Part shown: positions 1 through 9,194 of the stretch, piece after piece
Position numbering within the stretch: the first letter of the stretch is position 1
Layout: each line of letters begins with the position of its first letter
Assembly (NCBI GenBank): GCA_021464525.1
Contig: JADRCO010000707.1
Coordinates: 1-27,860 of the forward strand
DNA length: 27,860 nucleotides
Source: Rhizophagus sp. LPA8_4_AMF
Taxonomy: Eukaryota > Glomeromycota > Glomeromycetes > Glomerales > Glomeraceae
Reading direction: 5' to 3'
The notes under the pieces: model-generated
Told to the model about the DNA's origin: nothing
Seen by the model: only the letters and a program-made list of their open reading frames with translations
The model's database searches: none
Position numbers and translations under genes: made by a program

Positions 1-1638
1 ATATGCGTAGCGTTTATTTATTTAATACCCATTGAACCGTTACAAAGTAACGGGTCGACAGCTAGTAAATATTTTATTTGAATATTTAATAGTAATTCGA
101 CACTTGTTCCTAGCATCTGAAAATTTACCTTATGACTTTCCTACGTTAGATTATTATCAATATTGATATAACGCCAAACTTTCTAAAAATTTTATTGTAA
201 AACTATTATTGCAACATTGAAGTGATAATTTAATTATAGTTTATTATTTAAATTATCACTTATATATTTTAATACTAAATTTGCATTGAACTTTTCAAAA
301 CCCTATGTTAATTTAATATTAAAAAATTATTTTATTTAAATTGAATTTACTTAAGGAAAATTTTGAGATGAGTAACTGTTTTATCAGGCTTGTATAATAG
401 ATATTTTTATTTAATTTAGTAACTAATCACAATTAGTAAATTCTCATAAATAATATATTTATTTTTTTATGTTTTTATGAAGAATATATAAAAACGTTGT
501 TATACATATACGTTTTCAACTTTTCGTACGTGAAAAATGATTATGATATAACTTCTGCTTATCTTGCAAGTTACTAAGCCTACACTTCTAGAATATCCCG
601 TATTAGAAAAGGTTAATTTTAAAATATATTAATAAATTCAAAACCTTATTTGCACATGAATATTTGGTATATTAAATGAGAAATGGTTTTTTAAGAAGAA
701 AATTATATTTAGTTTAAATAACGAATTTTTTTTTTCTTAAATTATTTCTATTCACTAAACAATCATCTCAGTGCAGTGTATTGACAATTTAACTAGTGCA
801 AAAAGTGTTAGAATAATAAATCTGTATCTATCGTATCTCAAGAAATGTAGACAAGTTGAAATAAATTGTATATGTTTATCATTGACAACAAATTTTATTT
901 TATTTAAAATAAATTCTCCTTTTTATTTTTTACTTTTTTAATTAAAATTTATTCTACATTATAACAAATATCTTAATATTTTATAATACAAATAACGGCA
1001 AGTAATATTATAAGATTATTAATAATATAAATACAGTTTTCGTAATAAAATCTAATAATTATATTATTGTGGACAAAGTATAGTATGCGAGCGACAATTA
1101 GATAAAAGTGCTTACAGTTTAAAAATGCTGAAATAAAATCCTGTAGAATATCAGAATTAATGAATTTGGTCGAGTTAAACCATGCTAGTCACGATGTGTC
1201 AGGCTCAAACAATGATGGATAAATTGGTTAGTTTTAATAATTTGATCGATCAATTTAAATTGATTAAACTATAAGTAGCGCAGATTTGTCAAATTTTGTT
1301 TGAAAAATGATTGATCGATTTTATCTCTATCGATTAATCACATGACCGATTACATGTGACGATTGTAACGTGATCGAATTTGACGTTTTATCCTTGGAAT
1401 GTTAAATCGGGTTTAGTATAAAGACAGTTTGTTTATAATTCACATTCAAACTTATATAATTTAAATCAAAAATAATTTTATTTATATACTTTTAAATTTA
1501 TTAAATATCGAAATACTCCAGTTGTGCTAATATAAGAAAAATATTTATACATAATTAAACAACATGGAAATGATCCCTTCATAATTTGAAACTAATTCAT
1601 GAAACTAGCTATTAGTCTTAATTTCATAATTATCAGCA
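1..1638. other. AT-rich intergenic region
   Basis: No gene is supported here; all frames are short and broken. The stretch contains a short hairpin at 37-53 (CCGTTAC, loop aaa, GTAACGG). Around 1242-1264 two palindromes overlap: TTGATCGATCAA at 1242-1253 and ATCAATTTAAATTGAT at 1249-1264. The ATCGAT motif recurs to about 1375, which suggests a decayed mobile-element fragment. The end nearest 1638 is the 3' flank of the minus-strand kinase gene. Confidence 0.6.
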
Positions 1639-3307
1639 TCAAAATTCAAGTTCAATGCAATGCATTTTATTCCCTAAATCTATTACTTTTTGTTTTGTAT
1701 TTTCATCAATTAAATCGCTATATTGTTCAATAATATTATTTAAATCCGAAAATCTCATTTGAGCTGAACTTCTAAATAATTCGGTAGCTTTTTTATCATC
1801 TTTTCCAACAATTTCTCCATTTTTATACATGCGAGCAAGATTATATTTACCTGCGCTATTCCCAAAGTTTGCGGCTTTTTTAAACCATTCTAAAGCCATT
1901 TGTTTATCTTCTTCGATTCCAATTCCTTCATAATAACATTCTCCTACCATATTCATTCCATCTAAATATTCTCCATCGGCCGATTCTTTAGATAATTCAA
2001 AAGCTTTATTATGATCTTTATTAACACGCATTCCATTTTTGTACATCAAAGCTTGACAATATTGATGAAGTTGTTGTTGAGGATCATCACTATTCATATT
2101 ATCTGCAATACCTTTTAATCTAATAACTACTTCACTCATAATTGGACGTTTATCTGGTTCTCCATCCCAACACTCTAAAAAAAAGAAAATTTAAATTTTG
2201 TTAGGCTAATTTATATTTAAGCTTTAATAACATTTGAAATTCATACCAACCAGTATAAAGATCAACATATTCAGGGGGTGTATCAGGAATAGGTGTTTCT
2301 CTAAGGCCTTTTGGAATATGATTAATTAAATAACCTCCTAGTTTTCCTTTAAAAGGTGGTTTACCACTCGAAATCTCCCATAGTAGAACTCCAATACTAT
2401 AAACATCGCTCTTTTTATTTAAAATGTATGATTCTAAACTGAATTTCATCGGATCAACGTAAGAATATATACCGAATAAATGAGATCTTGTATTAAGTGA
2501 TTCAGTTCTTTTCGATAGGCCGAAATCGGATAATTTAACGGCATTTTGATGAATTAATATATTACCGGAGTGCTATTAAAGAATTTATTTTAAATAAACA
2601 ACATCATAAGAACAAAACATACAAATTGTTTTAAGATAAATTCGATAAATACCAAATCACGATGAATAATTCCTTCATCATGTAAGCAAGACACAGCACA
2701 AGTCAATTGATGCGCCAAGCTGATTTTATTCTTCCAGGAAAGCATATTGAAGTTTTCTTTCAAATAATCTCGAAGAGATCCGGCATCAGCATACTCCATT
2801 ACCAATAAATATTTTTTCGTTTTGTCTTTATTTTCTAATTTAAAATGAAAAAAGTTTTATTTGTTAATATTAAACCTAGAATAAAAACCCAGCATTTATT
2901 AAATATACCTTTTTCGGATACGGTTATACCATGAAATTTTATAATATTATTATGAAAATCTACATCTCGTTGAGCTTTAAGCTAATCACAAACATAAATA
3001 TGATTAATTCTACAAATATTGAAATATAAATTTATATTTTTACTTGTTATTTCAAAATTACCTCACTAACAATTTCCTCTATGGTGATTTCATTTTCTTC
3101 TGTATTTTCTGAATTTGAATTTACGAAAGATTTTAATGCAAAATATTGTTCAGTGTTTTTCCATCTTGCACGATATACTTTTCCGAATCCTCCGCTACCA
3201 ATTTTTTGCACGTCCCTAAAATTTTTATATTCATAATATCTAAGATATTCTTTTGCGATTGCTACTTCAATCCAATCACTTTCATTATTGTTGTCAGGAC
3301 TTTGCAT
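1639..3307 (-). CDS. Protein kinase with C-terminal Sel1 repeats (gene 1), five exons
   Basis: Predicted exons on the minus strand are 3307-3062, 2981-2909, 2834-2653, 2572-2251 and 2174-1639. All are joined by GT-AG introns and keep one frame for 452 residues. The kinase domain has a glycine loop GSGGFGKV at about residues 37-44, ATP-binding Lys59 (FALK), catalytic HRDL at 164-167, then HSGN, DFG at 183-185 and the C-lobe CWDGEP motif. All key catalytic residues are present, so an active Ser/Thr- or Tyr-type kinase is likely. The C-terminus has about three to four Sel1 repeats (GECYYEGIGI and related), which normally form helical protein-binding scaffolds. The linker between kinase and repeats is much shorter than in the three sister genes, which carry a conserved helical segment there. 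The protein has no signal peptide or membrane segment, so it is probably cytosolic. Splice sites were read by eye; substrate unknown. Confidence 0.85.
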
Positions 3308-3872
3308 TTCGATGTTTATACTGTAGCTTAGATAACTTGAGAGAATTTTTTTTTTTGTTTTTTTTTTTTGTCTTTAAGAAAACAAAAAGTTTATATATTG
3401 ATCAGTGCATAAAACGTTTCACTGCAACACTAAATTGACGCCAATTCTTATTTTGTCATTATATGACCTGCATCATATGTTTGTACAACGTAAACAGGCC
3501 TTATGTCGATCAAGAATCCAAGTGAGATAAGATATTCTTGTAAATTGTACATTTGCATATTTTTTTTAATAAAACTGAATATCACAATAAATCAAACTGC
3601 GCTAATAAAATTATTTTTAATCTGAACGGATGAGTGAAAGAAATTTGTGTATTATATAAACGATATAAAGACTATAACTTACAAACCCCGTATGATAAAA
3701 TAAAATCTATTGATTATGAAATAAAAAAAAAAAATTTTTTTAATAAATGATACACCTAGAATCGAATTTTTTTATGAAATAAATAACTGATAAAAATCAT
3801 AAAAACAAACGTATTATGTGCATGTAAATATAACGAAATTCTTTTATTTTAAATTTTGGGTTGTTTTTTTTT
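3308..3872. other. Intergenic region upstream of gene 1
   Basis: No gene is seen. It contains the presumed promoter of the minus-strand kinase gene. A T-run on the plus strand at 3348-3370 gives poly-A on the coding strand just upstream of the start codon. A block at 3789-3834 (gataaaaatcat, then catgtaaatataac) is shared with the flank of the second pseudogene at 8327-8360. Short open frames here are low-complexity and not credible genes. Confidence 0.5.
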
Positions 3873-4026
3873 TCGCTTTGCATGATAAACCCTTCACTTT
3901 AATATTATTAAATGTTTGTTACTAAAATGTTTGTATTCATAACATTTAATGTATTTCTTGAAAATAACCTTCATAAAATTAATTCGTTTGGATTATCCAT
4001 AATATAGTTTTTCGATAATTAATGAA
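3873..4026 (-). pseudogene. Relic of kinase-Sel1 exon 1
   Basis: The minus strand aligns by eye with exon 1 of gene 3 (11503-11276). Shared stretches include gcatgataaac, taatattattaaa, gtattcataacatttaat, atttcttgaaaat and attcgtttggattatc, in the same order. The translation gives DNPNE, then frameshifts and stops, then traces of the YEY..F and VYRAN region. The piece around the glycine loop is deleted and no later exons follow. It lies between gene 1 and gene 2, so it marks another lost member of the cluster. Confidence 0.75.
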
Positions 4027-4057
4027 TAATAGAAATAATAGAAATAATAGAAATAAA
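4025..4057. repeat. Short AT microsatellite
   Basis: About three and a half copies of a 9-nt unit (aatagaaat) lie immediately beside the exon-1 relic. It is simple sequence with no coding role. Confidence 0.7.
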
Positions 4058-4750
4058 AATTTTATTTACTAAGAGAATAATTACACCGGGGGGCAAATTA
4101 ACCGGTGGGCAGAATTACAAAATTCCTAGTTAAGCTTCAAAACTGGATTGTGCCAGAATTAACGTAATTCCTTACCCGGTTAATTTTCACTCCTGTTAAG
4201 ATTAGCAACACTCTTACAAAAATATATATTTTAAAATGTATTTTTATTTTTCTCGTCAAATTGTATTGTACATTTATTTACTAATATTATCGGTATAACA
4301 TGGAAAGGAATATATTGTTGTGACTCCGATCATGCAGTTTATATAATTCATTGTAAAATAAGCTTCCTTTTTGAGATCCCTTAAAAGCTGCATAGTTTAT
4401 TTCATTGATCATTGTTGCTAAATTTGTACAGATATTTATCACATGTTTTCACTATCAAAGTACAAGTTATTTAATCTATATATAATAGGCACAAGATCAG
4501 CAAAAAGTGACGGCAAAGTTGACTTTTTAAGTTAGTTAATAGAAAATTTACATAGCAAATTAACTTATAGGGGAAGTTAAAAGGAGGTTCCTTTGAAACA
4601 CGCTAAATACAGTAAGTACTATGAAATTTTCGTTTTGCTATGATCGACATACGCACTTTTTTTTGCGTCTGTTTTTTTATTAAGTTGTAAAAAACTTACA
4701 TTATTATTATAACGAAACAACTATAGTATATTATTTATGGTGATAACAAC
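4027..4750. other. Intergenic region upstream of gene 2
   Basis: No gene is seen. Around 4085-4180 lies a compact block with GC-richer islands: ggcaaattaaccgg near its start, cccggttaatttt near its end as its inverse, and gccagaatta inside. The block looks like a small palindromic element and shares the gaatta core with blocks upstream of the other family members. The remaining sequence to 4750 should hold the gene 2 promoter, but no distinct TATA box stands out in such AT-rich DNA. Confidence 0.5.
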
Positions 4751-7434
4751 ATGTCTGATAATATCGAGACCGAAATTATCAATAGTTCTAATAAATGGAT
4801 TAATTGGATTGAAGTAGCTATTGCTAAAGATTATTTTAAATATTATGATTTCAAGAATTTCAGTAATATTAAAGAAATTGGTTCTGGAGGTTTCGCAAAA
4901 GTTTATCGTGCAAATTGGAAAAATTCAAATCAATATTTTGCGTTAAAACATTTTTTAAAACCTGATGACGCTGCTGTTAAAGAAATTGCTCATGAGGTAA
5001 TTATGAAATAATGTTTTTATGTGGTTTTAAGATTAGAGTTAGTAATAATCACATTGTATCATAAAAACTTTCTATGTTTCATTAGTAAGTAATGTTTGAA
5101 TTTTGTACAATTAATAATATTATTAGTCTGAGAATAAAAATTTTCATAATTATTATTTGTTACCATTATATGGAACGTTCTGCGATTTGCGCGGGCGCGT
5201 TAAATTAAAAGCTAAACTTTATATCAAATTTTAATTATTTGATTAGCTTACACTACAACGAGAAGTAGACTTTCATAATAATATTATTCGTTTTTATGGG
5301 ATAACGAAATCTGATTCAGGTATGATAATTATTTTATTCACATTAAAAAAAAAAAAAAAAAAAAAAATTTTCATTTAATAATTAAATAAAAAACTTTTTT
5401 TTTTTTTTAGAAAATCGCAATGTTCAATTAAATAAGTATTGGTTAGTAATGGAGTACGCCGACAGTGGCACACTTCGTGACTATCTAAAGGAACATTTTA
5501 ATAATCTCACGTGGGATGACAAATACAATTTAGCATATCAATTAGCTTGTGCAGTCTCATGTTTGCATGATGAAGGAATTGTTCATCGTGACCTGGTAAT
5601 TTATCCAAATATTCAATCGCTAACTGAAATTAGTAACAAATATTTATTTATTTAATATTTTTTTTTTTTCCTGTATAATAGCATTCCAATAATATATTGG
5701 TTCATCAAAATACCATAAAATTGGCAGATTTTGGTTTATCAAAAAGGATTGAAGAAGCATCTAATTCACAATCGAAATTATTTGGTATAATTCCCTACAT
5801 TGATCCGAAAAGATTTAATAGATCATATACATTAAATGAGAAAAGTGACGTATATAGTGTCGGTGTACTTTTATGGGAGATCTCCAGTGGTAAACCACCT
5901 TTTTATATTGAAAGTGAACAATATGATATCAGTTTGGCGGTAGAAATTTTACAAGGTCTTAGAGAGAAAATTATTCCTGATACACCTGAAAATTATGTAA
6001 AAATTTATACTCGTAAGTATATCTTTAATTTATTATCAATTTTATGTTTGACAATTGATTTATTAAAATTCGTATGTTTTTTATTTAGACTGTTGGAATG
6101 GCGAACCAGAAAATCGTCCAACTATTAACCAAGTTGTTGATGAATTAAAATCAATTATTACGAAAACAGACAAAAATTATCGGGTGGATAATAAAAAAAT
6201 TCATTTACCAAATAATCAAGAATTTAATAAAAATAATAATGCAGAGACTTCTTCAAGTACTTATTATTCTTTATATGATGAGTTATCTCAATTAATTCAA
6301 AATTTTGATAATTTGAATACGAAAGGAATTGATCTTTTAACATCAGGTAATTATTTTAGTACAATAGTTGATGAGTTGGTTGATCTTTCTGATAAGGTAG
6401 AAGATGAAGAAAAACAAAAAATTCTTAATTATCTTAATAATCATAATATGACTTCACAAGAAATTTATAATTGGTTATTAAATGATCAATACAATCCAAA
6501 TTCTATTGTTTTACTCGGGGATCTTAATTATTTAGGAATTGGAACTAATGTTGATAAAAATAAAGCATTTGAATTATATAAAAATGCTGCAAATTTAGGA
6601 AATAATATAGCTAAATATAACCTTGGTATTTGTTATGTATATGGAAGTGGTGTTGATAAAGATTATAATAAAGCTCTTGAATTATTTGAGAAATTAACTG
6701 AAGAAGAATTTCCGAGAGGAATAAATTATTTAGGATATTGTTATCAAAAAGGAATTGGTGTTCATGTTGATGAACGAAAAGCGTATGAATTATATCAAAA
6801 AGCTGCAAATTTAGGATATGTATTTGGAATATACAATTTAGGATGTTGTTATCAAAATGGTATTGGAACTAATATTGATAGATCAAAAGCATTTGAATTA
6901 TATCAAAAAGCTGCAAATTTAGGAAGTGCTTCTGGAGTAATTAATTTGGTATATTCTTATATCAATGGTATTGGAACTAACGTTAATAAACAAATAGCAT
7001 TTGAATTATATCAAAATGCAGCGAATTCAGGAGAAACATATGGACTAAATGGTTTGGGATATTGCTATCAATATGGAATTGGAACCGATGTCAATGAACA
7101 AATGGCATTCGAACTATATCAAAAAGCTGCAAATTCAGGAAATGCGTCTGGTATAAATAATTTGGGATATTGTTATGACAATGGAATTGGAACTAGTGTT
7201 GATAAGCAAAAGGCATTTGAATTACATTTAGAAGCTGCAAATTTAGGAAATAGTACAGCTCAATATAATCTTGCTATAATGTATGAAAATGGAGAAGGAA
7301 TTAGTAAAGATGTTGATCAAGCAATTTATTGGTGTAAAAAATCTGCTGAACAAGGAGATCAAGATGCGCAAAGAAGATTGAAGAAGCTCTTAAGAATTAA
7401 TAGGAAAAATAGTGTTTCATGTAGAACCAGTTAA
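4751..7434 (+). CDS. Protein kinase with long Sel1-repeat array (gene 2), five exons
   Basis: Predicted exons are 4751-4996, 5247-5319, 5411-5595, 5682-6012 and 6089-7434, with GT-AG borders and a continuous 726-residue frame. The kinase domain has GSGGFAKV at about 44-51 (the last loop glycine is alanine), Lys67 in FALK, HRDL at 165-168, HSNN, and DFG at 184-186. A conserved helical linker (DELVDLSDK, then EEIYNWLL-like) precedes about eight Sel1 repeats at roughly residues 417-705. The middle repeats are nearly identical 36-residue units (GIGT..D..KAFELYQKAANLG), also at DNA level, which points to recent expansion. Catalysis is probably intact. The array is a likely docking scaffold, and no membrane segment is visible. 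Intron 1 is 250 nt against 80-94 nt in the sister genes. This is the only intact copy on the plus strand. Confidence 0.88.
5344..5410 (+). repeat. Long A-run and T-run inside intron 2 of gene 2
   Basis: The intron carries an uninterrupted A-run of more than 20 bases near 5347-5368, and a T-run directly before the splice acceptor at 5409-5410. The T-run serves as the polypyrimidine tract. Homopolymer length here is prone to assembly or slippage variation. Confidence 0.8.
6717..7260 (+). repeat. Tandem 108-bp coding repeat (Sel1 units) in gene 2
   Basis: Successive 108-bp units encode the same 36-residue Sel1 motif. They share long near-identical stretches such as tttgaattatatcaaaaagc followed by tgcaaatttagga. 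This is closer than protein-level constraint alone would need, so the array probably grew by recent unequal exchange or slippage. Confidence 0.8.
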
Positions 7435-7960
7435 ATTTATTTAATAAGAATATTAATTTAAATTTTTTATAATATACACAAACAAATAATGATAACATAT
7501 TACCAAAAATATTTGCTAATAATAAATAAATATAATTAATTATTAATAAAAAAAGCGATGTTACTAAGTTACACTAATTTTCGATACTATTTGCAATAAC
7601 ATAATGATTGTATAATAACGATAGTATTAGTTTTGTTATCGTAATTTAATGCATTGAAATAAATCGATGTTCTTAAAACTAGGTAACGAGCGTCCGAAGC
7701 ATTATAATCACATGATCATCAATCATATTAACTCACCTGATAGCCGGATTTATGTGCCGGTTCTTTAGAGTTAGGGTTAGAATTGGGGTTAGGATTAAGG
7801 TAAGTGGATTAAAATTAGGATTAGGGTTAGGTGATTAGGTATGAATTCGTCACATAGTGTCACGCCCTAACTTTTCTTTTTTATGTAAAGTGCTAAATGT
7901 TCACGCATTATTCGACAACAATATAATATTATATGTAACCCGGCAAAAAGAATCTGAGTA
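7435..7960. other. Intergenic region with telomere-like tract
   Basis: This is the 3' flank of gene 2, AT-rich and without a gene. A degenerate telomere-like tract lies at 7764-7839 and is listed separately. Just after it, gtgtcacgccctaac at 7857-7871 differs in composition from its surroundings, but I cannot assign it to an element. Confidence 0.5.
7764..7839 (+). repeat. Interstitial telomere-like (TTAGGG)n degenerate tract
   Basis: The tract contains ttagggttag at 7771-7780 and again at 7821-7830. Between them are variants such as ggggttagg, aggattaagg and attaggatt. TTAGGG is the telomere unit of many fungi. The tract is short and degenerate, so it is internal rather than a chromosome end; genes continue on both sides. 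Confidence 0.75.
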
Positions 7961-8545
7961 TTAATCTAAATTTTTAATTTCTTCATGATCATCATCGCTG
8001 TTATTTTTTACAAAGTTTACCAAATTTGAATATCTTATTTGAGCTTTTTTAAACAATTCTAATGCCCTCATCAACTCCAACTCCCTTCTCCTACCATATT
8101 TATTCCATCCGAATATCCTTCCTTGATCGATTCTTTAGATAATTTAATAGTATTATTATGATCTTTATCATGCATTCTATCTTTATGCATCAAAACTTGA
8201 TAATATTTATCTGCCTTCAACTACTAATTTAACTTCATCTTTGTTTTTTAAAAAATAATACATAAATTTCCTAAAACTGAGTTAAACTGGATTTTATGAC
8301 CAACTTACTTTTTGAAAATAAAATATGATAAAAATCATATTATATACATGTAAATATAACATAATAACTTCAATGATTTCTTTGGCAGTAGCCTTGTTAA
8401 AATTTGTTTTATTTTCGACAAACTCTTCAATTACATGTTTAATACTAAAGAGTTCATATTCATATTATTTAATAAGTTTCTTGAAAATAGTTTCTTAAAT
8501 TATTTCATTTGGATGATCTATATTATCCTTTTTCGGTATTTAATG
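7961..8545 (-). pseudogene. Kinase-Sel1 pseudogene with kinase domain deleted
   Basis: Two blocks on the minus strand match family members in the right order. Block 8369-8545 matches exon 1 (tttctttggcagtagccttg, then catattatttaataagtttc and tcatttggatgatct resemble genes 3 and 4). Block 7961-8245 matches the terminal Sel1 exon of gene 1; its translation includes KLSKESI and GINMVGE, as in KLSKES-like and GMNMVGE there. The roughly 120 bp between them contains none of the kinase lobes, so exons 2 to 4 are gone. Several frameshifts and stops break the rest. It was probably a full family member that lost its centre by deletion. Confidence 0.8.
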
Positions 8546-9194
8546 AATGCTAACATTTTATTGCATGGAAAGGCTGTATTTAAGATTTTGTCGATCATCG
8601 ACCAAATTTTTTTGATCCGTTTATTAGTTCGGGAAAATCGTGTCCACTGATCAAGTCACACAATCCTGTTAGCCAATAATTATCGACTCAAAAACTCGAT
8701 CAAAATCCGAATGATAAAATTGAACAGCCTATCTAGTGGTGATCGTCTCCACAAATGACCGAATGTATTAACTCTGGCAAAAATTATAAATTTCGGCCAG
8801 AATTAAATGATGGTTAATAGACACTACTTATGAGCTTTATCAGCACTTATTCTATACCCCCTATATTATAAGGGTTAGTCAGATTGTCGCTCCTGTCCCA
8901 GAAGAATTTGATCTTAAAAAGACTTTTCATTTTTTAAAGCTTAAATGATATCAAAATTTTGTAAATTCAACAATTACAGTATCTTGATTTGTATAATGAG
9001 AAAGAGAATACTCGGGTCATATCTAATACAAGATAAATTTGTAAAATTAGCAATACCCGTTATGGAGTCAGTTACTAATAGTAATTTTTTTATTACAATC
9101 ACAAAAATTGACGTGAAAATACAATAAATCTAAACTTTATTAACATATAAAGTATATGTATAACGAAATTATTAGTATAAATTAATCCTATAAT
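8546..9194. other. Intergenic region between pseudogene and gene 3
   Basis: No credible gene is seen. At about 8775-8806 there is ctctggcaaaaatt then tttcggccagaattaa, a member of the small repeat family seen upstream of other kinase genes. The open frame at 8945-9127 is AT-driven and has no recognisable motif. The right end is the 3' flank of gene 3. Confidence 0.5.

Noticed and set aside
3146..3438. Plus-strand open frames opposite gene 1 exon 1
   Set aside because: They are antisense shadows of a well-supported kinase exon and include low-complexity Phe runs.
6611..6808. Minus-strand frame inside gene 2
   Set aside because: It is the antisense of the Sel1 repeat array; the His/Gln-rich content comes from the repeat.
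7850..7875. TGTCACGCCC string resembling some LTR starts
   Set aside because: No matching second LTR, primer-binding site or retroelement coding sequence is seen nearby.
8435..8650. 71-codon plus-strand frame
   Set aside because: It overlaps the exon-1 relic in antisense and has no recognisable motif.
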